A stretch of 64,000 nucleotides of DNA from Sphingoaurantiacus capsulatus (lineage in GTDB: Bacteria; Pseudomonadota; Alphaproteobacteria; Sphingomonadales; Sphingomonadaceae): NCBI RefSeq assembly GCF_042648405.1, contig NZ_JBHRXV010000004.1:124001-188000 (forward strand), read 5' to 3'. Below, piece after piece: positions 8,101-17,456 of this stretch. Below the pieces are notes generated by a model. The model made no database searches. It had not been told where the DNA came from and saw nothing but the letters and a program-made list of their open reading frames with translations. Position numbers and translations under genes: made by a program. The number at the start of each line of letters is the position of its first letter. Positions within the stretch are counted from its first letter, which is position 1.

Positions 8101-9198
8101 ATGCGCGTTGGTGTTCCGAAGGAAATCAAGATTCACGAGTATCGTGTCGGCCTGACCCCCGCGTCGGTCAGCGAGCTCGTCGCGCGCGGTCACGAAGTGA
8201 TCGTCGAGACCAAGGCCGGCGGCGGCATCGACTTCGACGATCAGGACTATGTCGACGCCGGCGCGCGCATCGTCGCGACCGCCAAGGAAGTGTTCGACGC
8301 CGCCGAGATGATCGTGAAGGTGAAGGAGCCGCAGCTCCACGAATGCGCGATGCTGCGCCCCGATCATCTGCTGTTCACCTACCTCCACCTCGCCGCCGAC
8401 AAGCCGCAGGCCGAGGCGCTGATGAAGTCGGGCGCCACCTGCGTCGCCTATGAGACGGTCACCGACTCGCGCGGCGGCCTGCCGCTGCTGCGCCCGATGT
8501 CCGAAGTCGCCGGCCGCCTGTCGGTGCAGGTCGGCGCGCACTATCTCGAAAAGGCGCAGGGCGGCCGCGGCATCCTGCTCGGCGGCGTCCCCGGCGTGGC
8601 GCCGGCGCGCGTCGCGATCCTCGGCGGCGGCGTCTCGGGCGTCAACGCGGCGGAGATGGCGGTCGGCCTCCGCGCCGACGTCACCATCTACGACATCTCC
8701 ACCACGCGCCTCGCCGAGATCGATTCGATGTTCGAAGGCCGGGTGAAGACCGCCTTCTCGTCGAAGGCGGCGATCGCCGCCGCCGTCGCGCGCGCCCACC
8801 TCGTCATCGGCGCGGTGCTGATCCCCGGCGCTGCGGCGCCGAAGCTCGTCACCCGCGACATGCTGAAGACGATGAAGCGCGGCTCGGTGCTCGTCGACAT
8901 CGCCATCGACCAGGGCGGCTGCTTCGAGACCAGCCACGCGACCACGCACCAGGACCCCGTCTACGAAGTCGACGGCGTCATCCACTATTGCGTCGCCAAC
9001 ATGCCGGGCGCCGTTGCCCGCACCTCGGCCTTCGCGCTCAACAACGCGACCCTGCCGTTCGTGCTGAAGCTGGCAAAGCACGGCGTCGACGCGCTGAAGC
9101 AGGACCCGCACCTCGCGGCCGGCCTCAACGTCGCCGGCGGCTTCATCACCTACAAGGCGGTTGCCGACGACCTGAACCTGCCGTTCAAGGCCGCGTAA
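8101..9198 (+). CDS. ald: Alanine dehydrogenase
   Basis: NAD-dependent interconversion of L-alanine and pyruvate plus ammonia, cytoplasmic. A 365-residue protein starting MRVGVPKEIK. The catalytic residues expected for the family are in place: K75 in VKVKEP and H96 in TYLHLA. The Rossmann glycine motif VAILGGGVSGVNAAEMA follows at about residue 170. ATG 8101 is preferred over the ATG four codons upstream because GGAGG is correctly spaced before it. It faces a divergent Lrp/AsnC gene, its likely regulator. A perfect stem-loop follows the gene. Confidence 0.95.
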   Translation: MRVGVPKEIKIHEYRVGLTPASVSELVARGHEVIVETKAGGGIDFDDQDYVDAGARIVATAKEVFDAAEMIVKVKEPQLHECAMLRPDHLLFTYLHLAADKPQAEALMKSGATCVAYETVTDSRGGLPLLRPMSEVAGRLSVQVGAHYLEKAQGGRGILLGGVPGVAPARVAILGGGVSGVNAAEMAVGLRADVTIYDISTTRLAEIDSMFEGRVKTAFSSKAAIAAAVARAHLVIGAVLIPGAAAPKLVTRDMLKTMKRGSVLVDIAIDQGGCFETSHATTHQDPVYEVDGVIHYCVANMPGAVARTSAFALNNATLPFVLKLAKHGVDALKQDPHLAAGLNVAGGFITYKAVADDLNLPFKAA

Positions 9199-9216
9199 CG
9201 GCGACAGCCACCTTGC

Positions 9217-9262
9217 GGGTTCGCGGGAGCGACGCCATAAGGCGCGCGTCTCCCGCGAACCC
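9217..9262 (+). terminator. Strong stem-loop between ald and purS
   Basis: GGGTTCGCGGGAG (9217-9229) pairs perfectly with CTCCCGCGAACCC (9250-9262). The 20-nt loop contains a smaller GCC/GGC helix. There is no T-tract after it, so it is either a weak or Rho-assisted end of ald or a leader structure of purSQ, whose start is 25 bases downstream. Confidence 0.5.
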
Positions 9263-9286
9263 CCAAAGGACGAGGCGCGAACCGTC

Positions 9287-9517
9287 ATGAAGGCCAAAGT
9301 CTACGTCACGCTGAAGAACGGCGTGCTCGACCCGCAGGGCAGGGCGATCCACAACGCGCTCGAGGCGCTCGGCTTCGCCGGCGTCAACGATGTCCGCCAG
9401 GGCAAGTTCATCGAACTGGACCTCGCCGACGGCGCCTCCGACGCCGACATCGACGAGATGTGCCGCAAGCTGCTCGCGAACACCGTCATCGAAAATTATC
9501 GCGTCGAGAAGGCGTGA
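9287..9517 (+). CDS. purS: Phosphoribosylformylglycinamidine synthase subunit PurS
   Basis: A 76-residue small subunit that bridges PurL and PurQ in the FGAM synthase complex and helps channel ammonia (purine synthesis step 4). The pattern MKAKVYVTLKNGVLDPQG, followed by AIHNALEALGF and the C-terminal CRKLLANTVIENY, is characteristic. Length is as expected. AAAGGACGAGG precedes the ATG. The stop TGA shares its A with the purQ start codon, so translation is coupled. Confidence 0.95.
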   Translation: MKAKVYVTLKNGVLDPQGRAIHNALEALGFAGVNDVRQGKFIELDLADGASDADIDEMCRKLLANTVIENYRVEKA

Positions 9518-10179
9518 TGAAGAGCGCCGTCATCGTCTTCCCCGGTTCGAACTGCGACCGCGACATGGCGGTGGCGCTGCGCGAGGCGACGGGGCGTGAG
9601 CCGGCGATGGTCTGGCACGGCGAGACCAGCCTGCCGGACGTCGATCTCGTCGCCGTCCCCGGCGGCTTCTCCTACGGCGACTATCTCCGCTCCGGCGCGA
9701 TGGCCGCCCGTTCGCCGATCATGCGCGACGTGGTGGAGAAGGCGGGCAAGGGCGTCGCCGTCCTCGGCGTCTGCAACGGCTTCCAGATCCTGACCGAGGC
9801 CGGCCTGCTGCCCGGCGCGCTGATGCGCAACGCGAATTTGAGCTTCATCTGCCGCGACGTCGACCTCGTCGTCGAAAATGCGCAGACGATGTTCAGCAGC
9901 CGCTACGACCAGGGCTCGACCGTCCGCATCCCCGTCGCGCACCACGACGGCAATTACTTCACCGACGACGACACGCTCGACCGCCTCGAAGGCGAGGGCC
10001 GCGTGGTGTTCCGCTATGCGCAAGCCTGCAACGGCAGCCGCCGCGACATCGCCGGCATCGTCAACGCCGCCGGCAACGTCCTCGGCATGATGCCCCACCC
10101 CGAGCGGCTCATTCAGGCCGAGCAGGGCGGCACCGACGGCCGCAAGCTGTTCGACGGCCTCGTCGAGGCGCTGGGCTAA
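9517..10179 (+). CDS. purQ: Phosphoribosylformylglycinamidine synthase glutaminase subunit PurQ
   Basis: A 220-residue class I glutamine amidotransferase that supplies ammonia to PurL. The nucleophile C86 sits in GVCNGFQIL and the His/Glu pair in MMPHPERL near residue 193. The N-terminus VIVFPGSNCDRD matches the family. The start ATG overlaps the purS stop (TGATG). Unusually, purL does not follow directly. A toxin-antitoxin pair, a transporter and a LuxR-type gene come first. Confidence 0.95.
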   Translation: MKSAVIVFPGSNCDRDMAVALREATGREPAMVWHGETSLPDVDLVAVPGGFSYGDYLRSGAMAARSPIMRDVVEKAGKGVAVLGVCNGFQILTEAGLLPGALMRNANLSFICRDVDLVVENAQTMFSSRYDQGSTVRIPVAHHDGNYFTDDDTLDRLEGEGRVVFRYAQACNGSRRDIAGIVNAAGNVLGMMPHPERLIQAEQGGTDGRKLFDGLVEALG

Positions 10180-10218
10180 CGCTCGCCCCGGCTGGTTGCA
10201 GACATCGCCATGGGCGAC

Positions 10219-10241
10219 TATGTTGTAACAGTTGCAACATA
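10219..10241. promoter_or_regulatory. Candidate autoregulatory operator of the toxin-antitoxin pair
   Basis: TATGTTG at 10219-10225 and CAACATA at 10235-10241 are perfect seven-base arms. The centre, TAACAGTTG, is also nearly symmetrical. The dyad ends ten bases before the antitoxin ATG and overlaps the expected promoter, as in other Phd/VapB-type operons where the antitoxin represses its own transcription. Confidence 0.55.
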
Positions 10242-10251
10242 GGCGCTAGCA

Positions 10252-10497
10252 ATGGGTGTGCTGTCGATCCGCGAGTTTAACGCCAATGTCTCGAAGGCCA
10301 TCGCGCGCGTCGAAGCCGGTGAAACCATCGCCATCATGAAGAATGGCAAGGTGGTTGCCGAACTTCGCCCGCGATCCGAAGAGCGCAGTCCCGAATGGCA
10401 GGTCGCCTATGACGGGTCGCTCGCCGCAATGCGCGAAGGCCTTGATCTCCGCATTGGCAAGGTAGCGCACGAGGATAAGTACGGCGACCGCGCATGA
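10252..10497 (+). CDS. Phd/YefM-type antitoxin
   Basis: An 81-residue antitoxin. The N-terminal Phd/YefM DNA-binding fold is recognisable: SIREFNANVSKAIARVEAGE, then IAIMKNGKVVAELRP. The charged C-terminus probably wraps and inhibits the toxin. Its stop overlaps the toxin start (ATGA), giving coupled translation with the antitoxin first. A dyad lies just upstream. The sequence is less GC-rich than the surrounding pur genes, consistent with horizontal gain of the pair. Confidence 0.85.
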   Translation: MGVLSIREFNANVSKAIARVEAGETIAIMKNGKVVAELRPRSEERSPEWQVAYDGSLAAMREGLDLRIGKVAHEDKYGDRA

Positions 10498-10946
10498 GGT
10501 TCACCGTCGATTCCAATATTCTGATCTATGCGCTCGACCGCGGCACGCCTGCAAAGCACGATATTGCCGCGACCATCCTCACCGCGTTGCCGCTCGGCGA
10601 TAACTTTCTGGCAGCGCAAGTGATCGGCGAATTCCTCGCCGTTTTTCGACGCCGGTTTCGAACCGAACTTCCTGTAGCGCTGGCCCAAGCGGAACGTTGG
10701 CACGCAACGCTGCCGATCGTCGCCACGCCGGCGGAAGCAATGCTCGCCGCGGGTCGGCAGTCCATCGATCACGATATGCAATTCTGGGACTGCGTGATCT
10801 GGCAGACGGCCCGCACCCATCGGGCCGCGATCCTACTTTCCGAGGATATGCACAACGGCTTCAGTCATGGCGGGCTGACCGTAATCAACCCCTTCGCTCC
10901 GGCTAACGCCAAGGCGCTCGACGCCCTCCTCAAACCTTCGTCCTGA
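10494..10946 (+). CDS. vapC: PIN-domain ribonuclease toxin (VapC family)
   Basis: A 150-residue PIN nuclease. The four acidic residues of the active site can be placed at D6 (VDSNIL), E46 (IGEFL), D99 (FWDCVI) and D118 (SEDMH). VapC toxins cleave specific RNAs, often initiator tRNA or 23S rRNA; the target here is unknown. It overlaps its antitoxin by 4 bp. Its 3' end overlaps the convergent yhhQ gene by 17 bp, which suggests it was inserted or has drifted into a pre-existing neighbour. Confidence 0.88.
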   Translation: MRFTVDSNILIYALDRGTPAKHDIAATILTALPLGDNFLAAQVIGEFLAVFRRRFRTELPVALAQAERWHATLPIVATPAEAMLAAGRQSIDHDMQFWDCVIWQTARTHRAAILLSEDMHNGFSHGGLTVINPFAPANAKALDALLKPSS

Positions 10947-11667
10947 ACGGCGTGAAGTTCGTGCCCTCATCGTACACGTCGATGCCCTCGCGCCGCTTCA
11001 ACCAGCCGACCACCGCATAGGTCACCGGCGTCAGCAGTACCTCCCAGCCCACCTTCAGCAGGAACTGGCTGAGCATCACCGCCAGCATCGCCTCGACCGG
11101 CCAGTCGGGCGCGCCGTAGAAGGCGAGCGGATAGAAGATCAGGCTGTCGACGCCCTGCCCGACGATCGTGCTGCCGATGGTGCGCGTCCACAGATGCTTC
11201 CCTTCGGTCCAGATTTTCATCTTGGCGAGGACGAGGCTGTTGGCGAACTCGCCGAACGCGAAGGCGACCATCGAGGCGAAGACGATGCGCGGCACCTGCC
11301 CGAACACCGCTTCGTAGTTCGCCTGGCCGCCCCAGTCGGCGGCGGGCGGCAGCGCCACGACCACCCAGCTCATGAACGCCATGAACAGCATCGCCGCGAA
11401 CCCGGCCCAGATGCAGCGGCGGGCGCGGGCGTAGCCGTAAACCTCCGTCAGGATATCGCCGAGGACGTAGCCGAGCGGGAAGAACAGGATGCCGGCGCCG
11501 AACGGCCACAGCCCGATCACCGGCAGCTCGACCTCGGCGCGCTTCCCCGCCCCCAGCACGTTCGACAGCAGCAGCACGACGACGAACGCCGCCATCACGA
11601 AATCAAAATAGCGAAGCGGCCGCTCCTGCAGCGCCTGCGCCTCGACCTTTACAATCTGCTCGCTCAT
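10930..11667 (-). CDS. yhhQ: Queuosine precursor transporter (YhhQ/VUT family)
   Basis: An inner-membrane protein of 245 residues with about six hydrophobic segments, likely importing the queuosine precursors preQ0/preQ1. Family landmarks are FPLGYVLGDILTEVYGYARAR, FASMVAFAFGEFANSLVLAKMK and STIVGQGVDSLIFYPLAF. ATG 11667 (MSEQIVK) is chosen over an upstream alternative because a purine-rich GGGGGCGGC precedes it and the membrane region starts normally. It is convergent with the toxin gene and lies between purQ and purL without an obvious link to purine synthesis. Confidence 0.87.
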   Translation of the reverse strand: MSEQIVKVEAQALQERPLRYFDFVMAAFVVVLLLSNVLGAGKRAEVELPVIGLWPFGAGILFFPLGYVLGDILTEVYGYARARRCIWAGFAAMLFMAFMSWVVVALPPAADWGGQANYEAVFGQVPRIVFASMVAFAFGEFANSLVLAKMKIWTEGKHLWTRTIGSTIVGQGVDSLIFYPLAFYGAPDWPVEAMLAVMLSQFLLKVGWEVLLTPVTYAVVGWLKRREGIDVYDEGTNFTPFRTKV

Positions 11668-11801
11668 GCCGCCCCCGCGCCGCTGGTCGACCGCAACGCT
11701 AACATCCCGTTCCGCCAGCCACAAACACCCCCCTCGCATGAACACGGTAGGGATCGCCGGCCCTTGCGGCTCGCCTCGCGACCCCCGCTACACTCCCGCG
11801 C

Positions 11802-12575
11802 ATGAATGGGGGGGCAGCCGACCAGCCGGACGCCGCCGCCGGGCTCGGCGACGACGCGCTGGCGCTTGCCTTTTTGCGGCAGGCGCCGGTCGCGCCCGAT
11901 ATCGAGGCGCTGGTGGCGCTGTTCGGCGATCTCACCGCGCGCCACGGCTTCAGCTATTTCTTCGCCGCCTACGTCGCCTCGCCCGGCCGCCCGGTCGAGC
12001 CGGCGGTGCTGTTCGGTCGCCCGCCGATTCCCTCGTCCGCGAACTATGTCGAACAGAAGCTCGCCGCCAACGATGCGGTGATTCAGCAGGTGTTCGCCTC
12101 GCCCGTTCCCTTCACCTGGGGCGAGATCGAGGCGCGCCCGCTGCCGCCCGTGCAGCGCCGCCTGTTCGAAAACGCCCGCAGCAACGGCTTCCACGACGCG
12201 CTGGTCGTGCCTGCGCATGGCGCCAACGGCGATATCTGGGCGGTGATCCTGCTCAGCCCGGCGCCGATCCGCCTGACCCCGGGCGCGCGCGCCACCTTGG
12301 TCGCCGCCGCCGGGCTGTTCGCCACCACCGGCGCCACCTTGGCGAAGCTGCACACCGAGCCCGCCGTCTCGCCGCTCACCAAGCGCGAGGCGCAGTGCCT
12401 CGGCTGGGCGGCGCGCGGCAAGAGCGACTGGGAAATCGCCCAGATTCTCGGCATCGGCGACAAGACGGTGAACATGCACATCGACGGCGCGCGCCGGAAG
12501 CTCGGCGTCCAGAGCCGGTCGCAGGCCGCGATCACCGCCTGGCGGCGCGGCTGGCTCGTTGAACATCCGGACTAG
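11802..12575 (+). CDS. LuxR-family regulator with autoinducer-binding domain (solo)
   Basis: A 257-residue protein with two parts: an autoinducer-binding-like domain (about residues 30-175) and a GerE-type helix-turn-helix (about 190-250; LTKREAQCLGWAARGKSDWE then IGDKTVNMHIDGARRKLGV). No luxI-type synthase is in the window, so it is a solo receptor here. Aligning by eye without gaps to TraR/LuxR, Y61 and D70 appear kept, but the W57 position is serine and P71 is alanine. The ligand may therefore differ from a standard acyl-homoserine lactone. It sits 46 bp before purL on the same strand. Confidence 0.85.
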   Translation: MNGGAADQPDAAAGLGDDALALAFLRQAPVAPDIEALVALFGDLTARHGFSYFFAAYVASPGRPVEPAVLFGRPPIPSSANYVEQKLAANDAVIQQVFASPVPFTWGEIEARPLPPVQRRLFENARSNGFHDALVVPAHGANGDIWAVILLSPAPIRLTPGARATLVAAAGLFATTGATLAKLHTEPAVSPLTKREAQCLGWAARGKSDWEIAQILGIGDKTVNMHIDGARRKLGVQSRSQAAITAWRRGWLVEHPD

Positions 12576-12621
12576 CCCGGCTAGGAGGCTCCGGCACACC
12601 ACTCCCTAGCCGGAAGCACCC

Positions 12622-14789
<2,168 letters not shown>

Positions 14790-14793
<4 letters not shown>

Positions 14794-15479
14794 CGCAGTT
14801 CGATCGAGCCGACGCTGAGGCGCGCCACGACGCGGCGCTCCGCCGTCGTCGGGCGGTAGCTGTAGCTTTCGCCGACCAGCACCCGCCGCTTCGAATCGCC
14901 GACTTCGCGCAGCACAGCAGGCAGCTGGATGTCGCCGACCCGCGTCGAGGCCTCAACCGCGCTCTCCAGCCCGAGGCCGAGGTCGAGGTTCACCTCGCCG
15001 GTGCCGCCGCCGACATCGACGTCGCCGGTAAATCCCTTCACGTCGACGCTGCCGACGCCGTGGCGGACGACCAATGTCGCGCCGCGCGGCACGCGCAGCT
15101 TATAGTGCGTCTGCACCCCCGACTTGCCGCCGAACGGGCTGCCGAGGCTCGCCGAGGGGTTGAGCCCGGTGACGCGCACCTCGCCTGCCGACACGGCCTC
15201 CGCCTCGACGCCGAAGCGCTGCAGCTTCTCGGTCGCCTTTGCGAGCTTCTCTGCCGGATAGGTCTTGCTCGACCGCGCGTCGAACTCGACCGCGACTTCC
15301 GCCTTGTCCCAGGCGACGACCTCGAGCTCGCCCCAGGTCTCATCGATCACCAGCTTGCCGTCCGCGCTGAGCGGCACCGACAGCGAGCGCGTGACCGCGA
15401 CCGGCGATTCACCGGCCTCGTCGGCGAGCACGGGCGTCGCCAGCAACGCGGCGGCGAGGACGAAAGCGGCGCTTCTCAC
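14790..15479 (-). CDS. Secreted DUF4097/GIN-like beta-repeat protein
   Basis: A 229-residue protein with a signal peptide (VRSAAFVLAAALLATPVLA) and a beta-strand-rich body. Glycine-rich turns such as VRHGVGSVDVKGFTGDVDVGG, followed by GTGEVNLDLG, are typical of DUF4097/adhesin-type beta-solenoids. The frame continues upstream to TTG 15503, but GTG 15479 is preferred: AAGGA is eight bases before it and the signal peptide then begins normally. The stop overlaps the purL stop by 4 bp. A TGTAT/ATACA dyad lies just upstream. The function is unknown; it is probably periplasmic or on the surface. Confidence 0.65.
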
Positions 15480-15512
15480 AGGGGTAATCCTTCGGCTCGG
15501 CAACTGTCTTAC

Positions 15513-15528
15513 TGTATTATTCTATACA
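15513..15528. promoter_or_regulatory. Candidate operator upstream of the DUF4097-like gene
   Basis: TGTAT-TATTCT-ATACA is a perfect five-base inverted repeat in an AT-rich stretch 34-49 bases upstream of the GTG start. The spacing and sequence are reminiscent of GntR/YtrA-type sites, but no such regulator is encoded nearby. Confidence 0.35.
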
Positions 15529-15547
15529 CACAGTTGCAAGTCGGCCG

Positions 15548-16396
15548 TCAGTCCCATTTCGCCAGCGGCGGCAGGCTCATCAAGATCGCGTCGATATTGC
15601 CGCCGGTCTTCAGCCCGAACAGCGTGCCGCGGTCGTAAACGAGGTTGAACTCGGCGTAGAGGCCGCGATAGCGGAGCTGGCGGTCGCGGTCGGCCTCGGT
15701 CCACGGCTCGGCCATCCGGCGGCGCACCAGCATCGGATAGGTGGCGAGGAAGGTGCGGCCGACATCCTGCGTGAAGGCGAAGTCCGCCTCCCAGTCGACG
15801 GTCGCGAGATGATCGTAGAAAATGCCGCCGACGCCGCGATTCACATTGCGGTGCTTGATGTGGAAATACTCCTCGCACCACTTGGAGAACCGCTCCCAGT
15901 AATCCGGCCCATGCTTGTCGCACGCTGCCTTGAACGCGGCGTGAAAGTCGGCGGTGTCCTCATCGCGCGGGATCGCGGGATTGAGGTCGGCGCCGCCGCC
16001 GAACCAGCGCTTGGTCGTCACGAGGAAGCGCGTGTTCATATGCACCGCCGGCACATGCGGGTTCGCCATGTGCGCGACGAGGCTGATGCCGGTGGCGAAG
16101 AAGCGCGGGTCTTCCTCGGCGCCGTTGATCGACTTGGCGAAATCGGGCGCGAACTCGCCGTGGACGGTCGAGATGTTGACCCCGACCTTCTCGAACACCT
16201 GGCCCTTCATCACCGACATCACGCCGCCGCCGCCCGGCGCCCCGGCATGATCCTCGCGGTCCCAGCTCTTGCGCTCGAACGCGGCGTCGGAGCCATTCTC
16301 GCGCTCGATCGCCTCGAACTCGGCGCAGATCGCGTCGCGTAAAGACCGGAACCAGTCCTGCGCGCGGGTCTGCTGGTCGTCGAGCGTGTAGGTCAT
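15548..16396 (-). CDS. hemF: Oxygen-dependent coproporphyrinogen III oxidase
   Basis: Oxidative decarboxylation of coproporphyrinogen III to protoporphyrinogen IX in heme synthesis; cytoplasmic and cofactor-free. The 282-residue protein contains the conserved segments PGGGGVMSVMKGQVFEKVG, NPHVPAVHMNTRF, KRWFGGGADLNP and GLYAEFNLVYDRGT near the C-terminus. The start ATG 16396 overlaps the trmL stop (ATGA), so hemF is the second gene of a two-gene unit. A longer reading upstream is only the trmL region out of frame. Confidence 0.95.
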   Translation of the reverse strand: MTYTLDDQQTRAQDWFRSLRDAICAEFEAIERENGSDAAFERKSWDREDHAGAPGGGGVMSVMKGQVFEKVGVNISTVHGEFAPDFAKSINGAEEDPRFFATGISLVAHMANPHVPAVHMNTRFLVTTKRWFGGGADLNPAIPRDEDTADFHAAFKAACDKHGPDYWERFSKWCEEYFHIKHRNVNRGVGGIFYDHLATVDWEADFAFTQDVGRTFLATYPMLVRRRMAEPWTEADRDRQLRYRGLYAEFNLVYDRGTLFGLKTGGNIDAILMSLPPLAKWD

Positions 16397-16842
16397 GCGG
16401 GATAGCCTTCGGTCTGCCGGAGCGCTTCGCCCACTACCATCGCCGCGGCGATCGCGACATTGAGCGAGCGCAAACCCGGCGCAAGGGGGACGCGGACGCG
16501 CAGGTCCGCGGCGTCGTGGATGAACTCGGGTACGCCGGCGCTCTCCTGCCCGACGAGCAAGATGTCGTCGGATCGGTAGCCGGCATCGGTATGGGCAACG
16601 CTGCCCTTCGTCGTCAGCAATACCAGCCGTCCGGCGCGGGCCGCGCGGAACGCGTCCCAGTCGGCGTGAACGCTCAGGTCGACCAGCTCGCTGTAGTCCA
16701 TCGCCGACCGCTTCACCGCATGGTGCGAGAACGGAAAGCCGCACGGCTCGATCACGTCGACCGCCACGCCGAGGCAGGCGCCGAGGCGGAGCAGCGTGCC
16801 GACATTGCCGGGCTGGTCGGGCTGGAAGAGCGCGAGGCGCAT
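16393..16842 (-). CDS. trmL: tRNA (cytidine/uridine-34 2'-O)-methyltransferase
   Basis: A 149-residue SPOUT-fold methyltransferase that modifies the wobble ribose of tRNA-Leu with SAM. The N-terminus MRLALFQPDQPGNVGTLLRL, the motif LLVGQESAGVP and the knot-forming LNVAIAAAMVVGEALRQ are diagnostic. ATG 16842 is chosen because the fold starts here; a longer frame adds ten non-homologous residues. Translationally coupled to hemF by a 4-bp overlap. Confidence 0.9.
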   Translation of the reverse strand: MRLALFQPDQPGNVGTLLRLGACLGVAVDVIEPCGFPFSHHAVKRSAMDYSELVDLSVHADWDAFRAARAGRLVLLTTKGSVAHTDAGYRSDDILLVGQESAGVPEFIHDAADLRVRVPLAPGLRSLNVAIAAAMVVGEALRQTEGYPA

Positions 16843-16949
16843 GGCGGCGCTGTCTAACGATGAACCGAACATTGGTCGAGCGTTCGGGCACCGTTCAGCG
16901 ACTCAGACGTATCGTCAGCAACAGTCCAAGCCGAAGTGGAGGCCCTGAG

Positions 16950-17456
16950 ATGCGTAAACTGACCACCGCCCTTGTCGCCGCGAGCATGCTGGCGACCGTT
17001 CCGTCCGCTGCCGCCTTCGCCGATCCCGGCGATCGCAAGGAATATCGCAAGGAAGTCCGCAAGGCGGAGAAGGAATATCGCAAGGACGTGCGCGACGCCC
17101 GCAAGGACTATCGCGAGGCGCGCCGCGACGATTGGCGCGGCTACCGCAGCTATGACTACAACCGCGTCGACCCGCGCTATGGCAACTATTACGCCGACCG
17201 CTATTACCGCGACGGCAGCTACTACCAGCCGCGGCAGCTCGCCTACAACGACCGCGTCTACCGCGGCCAGAACGGGCAATATTACTGCCGCCGCGCCGAC
17301 GGCACGACCGGCCTGATTATCGGCGGCCTCGCCGGTGGCGCGCTCGGCAACATCATCGCGCCGGGCGGCTCGAAGACGCTCGGCACGATCATCGGCGCGG
17401 TTGCCGGCGGTGTCGGCGGCCGGGCGCTCGACCGCAACAAGGTCAGCTGCCGCTAA
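16950..17456 (+). CDS. Glycine-zipper (2TM) envelope protein
   Basis: A 168-residue exported protein. Signal peptide at residues 1-25 (MRKLTTALVAASMLATVPSA), then a highly charged KEYRKE/RKDYRE helical stretch, a Tyr/Arg-rich middle, and a C-terminal glycine zipper (GLIIGGLAGGALGNIIA, then IIGAVAGGVGGRALD). Proteins of this type insert into or associate with the outer membrane and often respond to envelope stress. ATG 16950 has GGAGG correctly placed upstream; the 30-codon extension lacks signal character. It is convergent with purT with a 4-bp overlap. Confidence 0.8.
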   Translation: MRKLTTALVAASMLATVPSAAAFADPGDRKEYRKEVRKAEKEYRKDVRDARKDYREARRDDWRGYRSYDYNRVDPRYGNYYADRYYRDGSYYQPRQLAYNDRVYRGQNGQYYCRRADGTTGLIIGGLAGGALGNIIAPGGSKTLGTIIGAVAGGVGGRALDRNKVSCR

